Source: Triatoma infestans (lineage: Eukaryota > Arthropoda > Insecta > Hemiptera > Reduviidae). Taken from it: a stretch of 64,000 bases of DNA. The stretch covers positions 34,904 through 98,903 of the forward strand of contig JAAEAF010004302.1 in the NCBI GenBank assembly GCA_011037195.1. Reading direction: 5' to 3'. How positions within the stretch are numbered: the stretch's first letter is position 1; each line of letters starts with the position of its first letter. The translations under genes and the position numbers were made by a program. The notes beneath the pieces were generated by a model. It worked only from the letters and a program-made list of their open reading frames with translations, was not told the origin of the DNA and did not search any database. This document shows positions 11,755-23,500 of this stretch, piece after piece.

Positions 11755-12678
11755 TAAGGCGGGATTTACACGAGTCGGTTTGATTCACTTTAGTTGAAAA
11801 AGTAATCATTTTAATTGAATGAAGTGTTTACTGTTTACACAGTTCAATGAAGTTGATCCAGTCAGCGAAAAAACTGGCACTGACTGAGAGACTGTGCGAA
11901 TGTGAATGTGTTTGCTTTTAGTCACACATATTTTTCTTAAGCTCTAGGCCTTATTTTTTGCTTGGTTTTCTTTCTTTTTTTTTGGAAAATGCTCTCATGA
12001 GAAAAAGTTGATGCTGGATGTTTTGCGTGTTGGAGTAGCTTGTATTACTAAGACTATCACTGATTACATCAGAAAATTGTTAGGAAAAAAATCAAGCAGA
12101 AAAAAGCTGTATTGAACTCGTTTTTATAACTTGTGTGGATTGTTTTTATTTTTGACTTAAGGAAATCAATATTTAAGCCATCAATGGACAGTTCATCAAA
12201 AATTTCTTTATATGCATCTGTCTTATTATATATTATCCTTATACTCTGTTGATTTGCTTATCATAAACACGGCCTGCCTTTGTATAAATTTAGTATAATT
12301 GACGTCTGTTTGTCTTTCCATTTAATATTAGGTATTTTTTTTCTTGTTTTTATACATTTTTATTACAATTTCTTTTATTTTTGACACAACCTTAACATGG
12401 TTTATAGACAAAAACTGTAAACAACAGCCAAATAACAAAAATAACCTATCTCACTGAAACCTACCAGAAAACAATTGATTTGCACATCACCATCATTGAC
12501 AGACTTTTGTTCAATCTGCTGGTTCCAATGTGGGTGTTTCCATCAAATTGATCAAAAAAGTGGAACTAGTCAAACTTGATTTCAATCATCAATTCCATTG
12601 AAATTATATTTGCACGGATCAGTTTCATTGATTCAACCAAATTGAATCAACCAAATTAACTCGTGTAAACCCGCCTCA
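11755..12678. mobile_element. Non-autonomous element with GGCGGG...TTTACACGAGT inverted ends
   Basis: The left end TAAGGCGGGATTTACACGAG and the reverse complement of the right end TGAGGCGGGTTTACACGAGT pair well. AGCC occurs directly next to both ends (11751-11754 and 12679-12682), a candidate 4-bp target duplication. Several inner motifs (GTTTACACAG, TTGATTCAAC) recur near both ends. No coding capacity. Class unknown. Confidence 0.65.
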
Positions 12679-15060
12679 AGCCAACGATGTGGCTTATCCG
12701 CTTCTTACTGCCATTTATCGATATATTACCCAACCCAGTCGGGCCATCTCTTCAAGATTGTACCTTCTCTATCTCTTTCCCTTTACTACATATGTTAATC
12801 GTCCAAAATTATCTTCTCAGCTATCCTCTCTAACTGGACTAGCTAGTAGCTACTTAAGCTTTGATGTCATGGATTTGAACCATGTCTCAAGCCGTTGATT
12901 TACTTAGCATTGACTATTGATATGTGAAAATTCTCATATGGCTGGGCGGAGGTCTATCGGTAAATACTAGCAAGAATAATATTGAAAGTATTAAACTAAA
13001 TAAGACAAGTTACTGCAAAACCATTAATGATAGCCTCAGAATCAACGTTACAATAGCCAACCTGACAGAAAGATACAAGTTCAATATATATAATAAACAG
13101 TAATTATTCAGACTACTAAAATTGTTTGCCCAGTTCCAGCATTTATAATAGAACATTATTCAAATGGTTAAATTGCAATCAGTCAATTTTCCTAATAAAA
13201 AGTAGGTATGTATTCTGCTTCATTTTTGACAAGTGTTTACCGATTGTATTTGTTGAGGAAAGAAACGATCAGTATGCTTTCGATATTGAGAAAAGTGAAT
13301 GAACCTCTTTGTATTACATTATACTATTTATAAAATTTATTACTTCTTTGTGATTTATCATTAAGATAGAGACTTGCCGTATGTTTGGTGATTGTTATTG
13401 TGTTCTATTGTATTAAGTACCGTTAGGTATTCATTAATATTTTATAACAGTATTTCGCTACTAATATTTATAGTGGTCCATCATTTGTTCCTGTGATTCT
13501 AGAGATGCTTTTAATAGGCCAATAAAACCATCTGATCTTATAAACAGAACAAAGAATTTTAGGAAACATTTTTTATGTTTTCTATTATGTAATATATTTA
13601 TGTAAATCTAAACGTCTTTTATCAAGGGTTTAATTACCTCCTGTAAAATATTAAAACCAGTTAGAAAGAAATTTTGATTAAATATAGGTATCTCTAATGC
13701 ATTCATATCATAATTTAATCCACATTAATTACTATAAAATTTTCTGTTTCATACATATTTGTGTATAATCAATGCAATAAACATTTTATTTCTTAAAGCT
13801 TTATTTTTATAAAGCTTATGCCTTTTATCAAAATTTATATAGAGGAAAGTAAAGAAAAACAGCATCTACGAGACATCTACTTCAGAGACATTTGAAATGG
13901 ATTTGGTATGAATGAATTTGACAATGTAGCTAATGTGTTTCCATGTAGCCAGTTTTATAACATATAATTTTTTCTTAGGCTGCAATAGGAAGTATATCGA
14001 TCGTGTTAAATTTTAGAAATTGAGTTTTCCTGGAAATATATGTTTTCGTCCTGAAAAATAGGAAAAATTTTTTTTTTAGATATTTCAAAAACAAAGATAT
14101 CGCAAGATTTTATTATTAAACGGTTTCTACCGTATTTCTCTGTAAGCCTTTTTCTTTTTCTTAACTTGTTAGTTATATTTTGTTGATTTTTCAACCGTTT
14201 ATGGTAAAATATTATTCCACTAGTAGGTTTATTTGCTATTAATGCTTATTTTAAATTTATTGCAATTTATGCTGTTTATTAATATATGTAACAATGAGAA
14301 GAGGGGGAAATGAATATAGCAACATTTTGTCTATGCTTCTATTGGTCTATGGAAGCCAACAGAGAATTTATTACAAAAAAAAAAACAATATCTGAGCACA
14401 ATAAACTCATACAAGCACAGCACAACACAGCTATAAATAAAAAACAGAATACACAAATTATTGGTGATTATCTTTAAAAAAAATTTAAAAAAATGGTCAA
14501 TTCTCATAGAGCAAACGCGTAACATTTCTCAAAAATTCACAATATATGATAACCTGTCAAGCTGTTTCAAAAAACAACCTCCCCTGTTACCCCATTTCGT
14601 TCGCAGTTTCCCCATAGACAGTGCCACCATCTCCATTACATATATGTTTAATAAATTTGCCATAAAACTTAAATAAATAAGAGGAAGTAAAAATCAATAG
14701 GTGAGGAGATCAGTGTCTCGTTAGTAAAAAACATTAGTGTTAGTAGTGGATGTTGATGTGTGGTACTTTTTGGTAAAGAGGATTATGCCCATAGGATCGA
14801 GGTGTTTTATGTAAAAAAAAATCATAAATTAAAGATGATTTTTCTATTTTTAATTTTTCTAATGTTAGAAAAAAGTTTTGGTTATTATTAACTATAACAA
14901 ATCGTATTGCTAAGGTTTTAACATTGTGAAATCGTATGTTTTTTCAAATTTTCAGGTTTCGGGAAATTTATTGCCTTCTACAAGGTAAAAAGTTTTTTTT
15001 CTTAAAATTCCTAAAAACACTTGTTTGATTTGTGATATGTGTATTATCAACCAGTGTTGA
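12679..15060. other. AT-rich DNA without recognisable features
   Basis: Only chance ORFs. Nothing matches a family on either strand. Confidence 0.45.
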
Positions 15061-15069
15061 ATGATTGAT

Positions 15070-15165
15070 GATATAAGTATCAAAAGTAAAACATATAAAG
15101 ATATAAAAAGTAATAGTTTCAGAGACATTTTCCAGCTCTGCGGAAGCAACCTCCACCACAAGTAA
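15070..15165. repeat. First copy of a local direct duplication
   Basis: GATATAAGTATCAAAAGTAA through TTTTCCAGCTCTGCGGAA recurs at 15497-15600 with few changes. Confidence 0.7.
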
Positions 15166-15448
15166 AACTATAGTTTTTTTTAATTTCAAAGAAAAAAATG
15201 TTTATTCTTTAGAATTCAATAAATTTGCCGAAATATGAAAAAAATTTTTTTTTTACCGAAACCTCAGCATCCAATTTACAATACCAGCGTAAAGAACATC
15301 AAAATTGTAACTTTGTCAGTTTTTTTTTATAGCCATATACCTACATTGCTGAATAGAAATATCCATTGTTTACTTTGGATTTTTTAAAAATACATGGAAA
15401 TTTTTTATTTCATAAGATTACTTAAATAATATAATAAATATCGGAGCA

Positions 15449-15490
15449 TCAGAGACATTTTCCGTGGTAGCCTGCTTCATTTTGTGGTCC
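15449..15490 (-). repeat. Short dispersed motif, reverse copy
   Basis: Reverse complement of the approximately 41-bp motif at 1131-1172 and 10020-10056 (core AGCAGGCTACCACGGAAA). It lies directly before the second copy of the local duplication. Confidence 0.7.
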
Positions 15491-15496
15491 ATTGTG

Positions 15497-15600
15497 GTCA
15501 TGATATAAGTATCAAAAGTAAAATATAAAATATATAAAGATATAAAAGGTAATAGTTTCAGAGACATTTTCCAGCTCTGCGGAACCAACCATCACAACTA
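15497..15600. repeat. Second copy of the local direct duplication
   Basis: Matches 15070-15165. Differences include an inserted TATAAAA. Confidence 0.7.
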
Positions 15601-16102
15601 TATAATAAATATACTGAAATACCAGACATAAAAGTTATGAGTTTTTATTCCTTTGAGATAATTTAGTATTGTAATCGGTTTGACCTCTGTTAAAGAATTG
15701 TCTGCTCTCAAAGATAGTAAATAAGGTTCATACTGCACTGATAATGTTTACCAGACTTACGAGGTATTCATGGTGAATATCTTTAAAGGAGTGTTATCTG
15801 TTCAACTTCCATTCTGTTTCTTTTGTGTTGTTGGAGTTTTTATATATCTTTTTTTATTATATTATTATTACTATTTTGTAAATCTTTTCCAAAGACTGTT
15901 AATGATGTATTTTATTCATTTTAAAGTGTACACAAAGAGAAGGGTTCATTTTTTTTCTCTAAATTAATTATATAAATCTTTAACTGTGCAGTTGATTTAT
16001 AAAACTTAAAGGAAATCGTATGAGATATTTTCAAGATAATTAAAAAACAAAAACAAAAATCCATTTCCAAAACACTCATAATATCAACAAAAAAGTACCC
16101 GG

Positions 16103-16240
16103 ACTAGAGTCAAGCAGTGGTGCCCTTAGATTTTCTCTTCCTACGAGCCTCTACAGCTCACTGTCCGGAGGCCGCCAGTGCACTGAGAAGGTTCCGGGCG
16201 CCAATGACCACAGATGTTGACGCGCCTAAAATTAAAAAAA
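16103..16240 (+). mobile_element. tRNA-derived SINE, 5'-truncated copy
   Basis: Shares GCCCTTAGATTTTCTCTTCC, CTACAGCTCACTGTCCGG and AATGACCACAGATGTTGACG with copies at 21177 and 36225, and ends in an A-rich tail. Confidence 0.65.
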
Positions 16241-17719
16241 AAATCACCAAATGCAATGATTATTGTTTTAATAGTTATGGATATAAATTACATTAGTAGA
16301 ACTGGATTATTGTGAAATATTGAACAATAATACAGAAGAATTGAAAAAGAATTAGGGGTTTTATTATATAAATATTTTTTTGATAAATATAAATGTTTCT
16401 TTAAAAATCATTATTGCATGTCATATGATTTATCCAGTAACAGCTTTTCATTTACAAAATGGTGCTTAAATTTCAGTATTTTATATATATAAAAAAAAAA
16501 ATCCTCATATTCAGAATTCTTAATGAATAAAATCTATCAATAATGCAGAAGAGTAGAATGCCATGCCAGTCCGTTTCCCATCGTTCTTTTGTAAAATGTA
16601 AGCATTCCTGTGAAACATCTGTAGTAAATAAGATTTCAAAAAGCTGTTTTGTTAAAAAACAATATCTAGTCAAATTTAATCGATCAATCCGTTGAATCAC
16701 AATTTGATTAAATTGTAAAGATTTTGTAGCGGTGATGATCTCAAATTGTTTTCTTAAAAAAATAAACCTCAAAGAAGATGCTACAAAAATTATGTAAATG
16801 TTTGTTTTAAATAAATTATTATACTGACAAATACAAGTAAAAATTCCAGATTTGTCACTCCGAATATTGACTTAGCGATATTTATTCCAAGTCCAAATTT
16901 ATCCAAGTCTTTCTAAGAATTTTATCCAAATTTATCTAAGAAAATTTTCAATTACTGCTGATGTTTTTCTTTCGTTTCTTAAGTAGATTATCATCAGTGT
17001 CCTTATAAGAGTTTTGCAGACTTTTCCATACCCGCTACCAATGCATTTTTCGTGAAAGTTGGCTAGGCTTCAATTAGTCATCAGTAACTCTTTTTGTATT
17101 TGGTTTGTTCTGTACTTGTAATAATGTCCCAAATATTCTTCATATATTTCGATTCTAGTTGAGAGATTAGATTAGTTTAGTTTTTACTTGGGAAATGACT
17201 CAAATTTCGAATTGTGCTTCTATTTGTAAGAACTTCCGGTTTCCGTCCAGAATCTTAATGCTTATTCGGCCTCGATTATGTTCATTATCATTTTCCTACA
17301 TTTAGTAATAATTGGGATCACCACTTTGAGACTTTTCCTTGGGTCATTTTCCTTGGAAAATATTAGTTTCTATTTATTTAATTTATTAACCATCAGTTTT
17401 CCAGATATAAAACGTTCACACCAGCCTTGTTCCTAATGGTGAAAACAATCTTTTTTTTGAAACTACCTAATCACCAAAAGTTATTTAATTATTTACATAC
17501 ATTATAATTCTGGATTTTTTTTTTTATTATAATTATTTTATATTATTTATTAAACATTGTTTAATTTATTTTCAAGTGATATTACTCCTACATATCTTTG
17601 ATGCTTGAGTGAATAGTTTTGGCAATAACAGTCACCTAATATATTTATATATGTAACAGGAACATACATTATATAACGAGACAAATGGTTTTAATGTGGT
17701 GAATTAAATGAATATCACA
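16241..17719. other. AT-rich DNA without recognisable features
   Basis: No coding or repeat structure recognised. Confidence 0.4.
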
Positions 17720-18080
17720 ATTCACCTACTTTTTCGATATAATCCTCTAATACATTTGTACACTTACTTGCCCCCCCCTCCCAATTCTCTACTAATTTGT
17801 TTATGCCGCAATAAGAAATTCTTTGTCTTGAAGTGTAATCCAGTTCGGCATATTTGTTCTCTGTATTTCTGAGATGTTGAGCGGTTCAAACAAAACGAAA
17901 TGTGCTGGTTGCGAGATCTGATCTATAAGACGTATATGGCAGAAATTCCCCATCTAATTTTTAATAGTTTTGTACGTTGATTGCGCAGTTTGTAAACGAG
18001 CGTTATCCTGGTGTAAGAGTACTTCTTTCTTTTGCCAACCACTAGTTTTTTTTATGTTTGCAGGCATCATTCTGTAGTAC
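17720..18080 (-). pseudogene. Decayed mariner transposase fragment
   Basis: Minus strand reads GWQKKEVLLHQDNARLQTAQ, the second Asp block of mariner transposases (HQDNA), then HFVLFEPLN and, after frame changes, INKLVENWE and EDYIEK, which match the C-terminal GI..LV.RWEKC...YVEK. Several stops and frameshifts. The first Asp block is not found. Confidence 0.6.
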
Positions 18081-19535
18081 TGACTTAAATGAGATCATAA
18101 AAGTGAAAATTAATTGTTGGCAGGCGAAACCTCATTTGTATTGGTTCGCCCCGAATATGGCACACTTGTTTGGGTAACCTTTGAATTGATCAACCTATTT
18201 ATAGGAATTTGCAAGATTCATTCAATTTACACCGTATTGCTGATGCATTATGGAATAAATTCCGGATCATTTCATCCCCACAGAAAGCAGAAATAACACT
18301 GAATACTGTTCTTCCAAAAAGAAATTATTATTTGTTGAATGAGTATTCGTGCTTATGTACGCTGAAAAATGGTCAACTGGCTCTTTGAATCTGATGAGAG
18401 AATTGTCAACTTATGATACTGAAAGAATTGCTATTAGATATTTAATTTACAGTTCTTCATTAGTATTTTTACTCATTGAATAAATCCTTGTATAAGTGAG
18501 CTGTTGAAAAGGCTAATACATTTCCTTATAATAACGTTCCTAATTCGATAATATACAAGCATCGACTTGCAAAGTTGACAGAACACATTATAAAGACTTT
18601 ATTATAGGCACCGTATATTCTATTCTCAATATTGTGGTATTGTGGGCTAGAAATAGACGGCCAGAAGCATTTTGTATTGGAACTCATAGTGTCAAATAGT
18701 GGCTTTGCTAAACTCAAGCACTGTGCTGACCAAGGATATATGTAAACTCTAAACTTACTCATTAACCTTTGACATTTGAGGTCAAAACTGATTTTAACTT
18801 TAGTATTGGCAAAATTTTTGGTTATTTTGATGTAAAGTAAATTAAATTTTGATTGAATATTTATTAATAAAATGTCAATGATTAAGTCAACTTTCCTTTC
18901 TTCGTTGACAATATATATTATTAAAATCATTATTCATCTTAAATTTCTTTCAACCCCCTTCTCCTAATAAATATATCATGATATTTTTAGCCAGCTACAA
19001 TTCTACCATCTGTGCTCTCAAGCTATTACTCAATTTAATATTTTATTACATACTTTTTATTTCAAAATTATCAGCTTCAATGTTTCATATCTTTCATTAT
19101 TATATGCATACGTATATAATTTGAATAGTGTAGTATGTAGTATGTGAGAGAAACCTTAAAAGTGAAACTCAGCACTCTTACACAGACTTGTTGGACTCTG
19201 ATAGTATAGGAAATTTCGGTAAGAAATTAAAGAAAATAATCATCATGCTATGGACCAAAGCCGGTTCTGGCATTGGCTCAAGGCATAGATACGCGAGAGT
19301 CGCATCCGTTTAGGTCCCCGTGCTATGACTAATAAACAAGGATCATACTACATTTACAGCAAGGTTGGTATAAACAGAAAGTGAAAAATGCAAAAATAAA
19401 GGTGCCCAAATAACAAGAATAATAAATTTGACAATAAATGCAGGCTATGGTACAAGAGTTTCTAGTCCATGAAGAATACATATATTACTGTATATGATTA
19501 TTTTTCTTATGAAAATGAAATGGCAACTTCTTTCC
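18081..19535. other. AT-rich DNA, no supported gene
   Basis: A 134-codon minus-strand ORF (18526-18930) has mixed composition and no recognisable motif; probably chance or part of an old element. Confidence 0.35.
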
Positions 19536-19880
19536 TCATACGGCTGCAAACAGAGCATAGATACAGATCATTGTAGAGATAATCCAGAACATCACAGAAG
19601 ACGAGGATGGAAGAAATAGAATCAGTATGCAGAGCAAACTAAACATGATTTCGAAGATTGGAAATAAGAACTGAAATAACCTCAGTGGAGTTTCGATGAC
19701 GAAACTTAAAAAACTCTCCTCTCTAACTAAGATAATCGAAATTAGCCCCGAGATTATGTTGCGAATGGAAGTGCTGATATTATTTTGAGGAAGATACATT
19801 AATTTGTAGAGGTAACTTTGAAAATTTGTTTTTTGACAAGGGGAACCAGTGCATGAATTTAATAATTCCTATAAATATTT
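19536..19880 (-). CDS. Unrecognised membrane-protein-like ORF, possible exon
   Basis: The minus strand is open for about 115 codons; the ATG-started part gives 87 residues with two or three hydrophobic segments (LFQFLFPIFEIMFSLLCILI and VMFWIISTMICIYALFAA). It ends at GCC|GTATGAG, which could be a splice donor. Codon composition is richer in GC than the neighbourhood. No family recognised; could also be chance. Confidence 0.25.
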
Positions 19881-20040
19881 AAAGGCTTTACTAAAAAAAT
19901 GATAATGGCATGTTGTAAAGATTAGTGAAAGTGATCTGCAACTACATTGTATAAAAGATTCGAATATGTAATCAATTGAGACTTAAGTAATCCAAATAAC
20001 ATATTATTTGTTAATTATATTATTGTAAATGTAGTAATGA

Positions 20041-20105
20041 TAATCAAGTTTAAAGAAAATTGTTAGAGCCTTTTTTCGAAAAAATCGTTTTCTCGGAATT
20101 ATTAT
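20041..20105 (+). repeat. Small HINE-like repeat fragment
   Basis: AAGTTTAAAGAAAATTGTTAGAGCC...CGAAAAAATCG matches an internal block of the family. It lies about 400 bp before the start codon of the short SERAC1-like gene. Confidence 0.45.
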
Positions 20106-20449
20106 GAACTCATTTTCTTCAAAAAAATTTTTCTTTAATAATTAATTAAGAAATACATAATTTCTTATTGCGAGAATTTATATAAAGGTAGAAAAATAAA
20201 AATTTGAAAAGAAAGTAGATTTCCTCAGATTTTCAGTCTGTTAATGTGTTGACAAGACATTTACTTTATGGCTTTATTATTGGCCATTTACATTTACTTT
20301 ATTATGGCCATTAGATAGTGATAACTAATTATTGTATTTTGTAATAAACATATTTAAATCTATAACTCCTTTATACCATTTGTTTAAGAATAATAATTAG
20401 CTAACTCTCATTCGGTTCTAATCTTGATTGTGTAAAAGTGTCAATTAAG

Positions 20450-20464
20450 ATGGTAAATATGTAG
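20450..20464 (+). promoter_or_regulatory. Four-codon upstream ORF before the short SERAC1-like start
   Basis: ATGGTAAATATGTAG ends five bases before the main ATG at 20470. If transcribed, it could lower initiation at the main start. Transcription start is not visible. Confidence 0.25.
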
Positions 20465-20469
20465 TAGGA

Positions 20470-20513
20470 ATGGCTGCGAAACCAATTCTACTGCGACATT
20501 ATGGCTTTTATAA
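20470..20513 (+). CDS. SERAC1-like short form, exon 1 (start codon)
   Basis: Codes for MAAKPILLRHYGFY plus two bases, then donor GTGAGT. The split codon joins exon 2 in phase. This is the first ATG that reaches the conserved reading frame. Confidence 0.7.
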
Positions 20514-23500
20514 GTGAGTGTTCAGTTTTTGTGCTACAGAATCTATTGTACATATAAGTATGAGAGGTGATGTGTATTTTATGTTGGTAGAACTGGGAGA
20601 CATGCAGGGTAGCCAATAACCCTGAAAAAGTAGTTAGTCCTCCTTCTCCTTACAAGGAAAAGTCCCAATTTTTCACTGATTTTCATGGTATACAAGCTAA
20701 ATTGTTACACTGTTGTTTCAAAAGTATAATTTTGAATTATAAATTTAGAAGATATTTGAAATTTAATTTATTTTTTTACAATATTCTTTATAAAATTTTG
20801 TCAAACTATGAAAAAAAACTACTATTGATTAAGTAATTTATGTTAATGATCTATTGTTTATTACAGTAAAGTTCAAGTAGTATCCAGTTACATTGGCCTA
20901 CTAGTTCCACTAATTATTTCCATATACTGTAGTTGGGCAAGAAAACAGAAGTACCTATTGAACAATATTAAAAAACACATTTCAACAGTACACTTAGATG
21001 TCATATCTAGCAGAGTTGTCTTGAGCGCCATAACCGTCGGTTAGTAATTTATAAATATATATAAATTTATACAATAAAATAGTGTATTTTTATGAAAAAT
21101 TATTGTACTTAGAATTAAAAAAAAAAAAAAAACAGATGAAACTATGATGAGAATATCTAATGTTCAATTATATACCTGAGGGAAGGGAATAACTAAGTGA
21201 TTAGCGGAGGACCCAGGTTCGAGTCCAGCTGTGCTACCCTTAGATTTTTTCTTCCTAGGAGCCTCTACAACTCACAATCCGGTGATGGACAGTGATGTTG
21301 ACGCGACTTAAATTTAAAAAAAAAATTATATTACCTAAGATTTCAGAGGTTTTAATTTCATTTTTCACTAATATCAGAAATTATTAAATTAAAATTTGAA
21401 ATAATAGAAATAAGTTTGCCTTATTTGAAAATTGTTTGTACCATAATACAAAAATGAACATGTAATTTTTTTAAAACATGGTATTAAACAAAAATATTCC
21501 TATAATAATAATAAAATTAGTATAATAAAGAGCAATCTGGTGGCATCTTATTAAACCATGGAACATTTTTGCACCCATTGTATTCGAACAAAGAATACGG
21601 TATCTGAATGGCCTATTTATCTATTATAAAATTTTATCTACATACCCTCACACATTTTTTTTTAGTTAGTAACAAAATAATCTAACTCGCCACTCATCTA
21701 TATTATTTATTTCTAAAATAATATCTGAATTAAACTTATTCACTAAACATTTAATGTCATTAAACAAACAAAAAAAAAATTGTAATTGATAATTATGTAT
21801 GCTTACGTTGGGCAAACATTTTTGATAGTCTATAGTCCAGGTTTCACAATTATCAAGTATCGTAACATTATAACCCCAATGTAGCCTGACTGTATGCACG
21901 AATAGAGGAAGCAGCTGCATTTACAAAAATATATAATTTTTACAAAAATTTGCACAAATTCCTAACTGCAATAAAAAACGAAATTAATAGACACAATAAA
22001 ATTGAAGATGTAAAAATATATTATTTAATTTGTAATATGTATACTTAAAATTTAATCAATGCAAAATTGAGATGGAATCATATAAAAATAATTATTTCGC
22101 AAAATATTTACATATTATATAATTGAAAATTGAAGGTTGGACCCACATTTGTTCTAAAGGGCAACAATCTTTAGTTGCCAATTATAATCACAAATAGCTT
22201 GCAACATTTATTTGAACTTGAATGAAGATTAAGGTTATGAACAAGACTGTCTATTATTTCCAATCATCTGTCTCCTTCCCTATATGGGCAGTCTTTATCT
22301 AATAGGATGGAAGTTAGATTTGTAAAAGGAGTAGTCCATGAGAGTATCACTGTTCCTTCATAAATGCAGATTGCAGATGACTGCATGGGCGTAGCCAAGA
22401 TTTCTCAGGAAGGCAAAATTTGTTGATGCCAATGTAATTTTGTTAAAATTTGTTTTAAAAAATTAAGGCATAAAAGTTCTTAATATCTTCGACTCCGGAA
22501 AAAACTAAAGTGAATTTCATTAAAAATCTGATGTGAAACATTCACACAACTTTCTCTTACTGCAATTTTCATAGTTCTTATTTATGTGTACGGGTATAGT
22601 TCAAATTTCACATATAACTGAAAATGTATAATATGAATGTGCATCCGAAATATAATATGTAGAATTCATATATCCGATCAACCGAGAATATGGAACAGTT
22701 TTCGACCGAAAACTTCAGATATCTATTTTCTTTTTTTAATTTTAAAATTTTTTAATTTAAGGCGCGTCAAATCAATGTTCATTTGCACCCGGAGTCTCTT
22801 CTTGGCTACGCCTATGGACGTCTGTTGTAAAAGTGTGATTTGATTAGATAGGAGCTAGAATTTTTCTAGTAAGGCATTAATCGCCAAAAGCAGTCGTTGA
22901 ACACATCGACTTTGGTTTGTAGATCCTGTGAGTATTATGGTGACTGTAGGATCTCAGGGTAAACAATCTTAGGCAGGGTTACTAGCAGAGAGCAAGATCA
23001 CAATTGGGGTCATCCAATCTAAGAAAATCTACTAGTGTATATGACGTTTAAAAAAAAAAATTCAGAGTGAAAAAATAGTGATAAGGCAAGCTAATTTCTG
23101 GTTGTATTTTGCAATTGCTTTCCATCAAACGTTAAAATCTAGCTTTAATATTAAATTATAATTTTTTAAATGAACATTAAAAAAATTTAATACGTTTTAA
23201 AATGTTAGACATTCCACTATTTATCAGTTAAAGTAGGTTGCATTTTCAGGTGTAAATCCTCTTAATTTTTCATTTCATTTTTTTTTTAGGGGAAGTGCTC
23301 CAGATAACTGTTACTAATCGTCTAGTTAGATCACTACTGAGACCTGCAGAGGTTTCTAAAAGTAACAATAATAATAATAATGATGAGGTGACAGAAGCAA
23401 TTGAAGAAACAACTGAGAAAATTGTACAATGTGAAGTGCTTCACGATCCAGGACCAGAAAGACAAGCCGACATAATATTTATACATGGAATTAAAGGAGC

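Noticed and set aside
18526..18930. 134-codon minus-strand ORF as a gene
   Set aside because: No recognisable domain, AT-driven composition, no splice or neighbour support.
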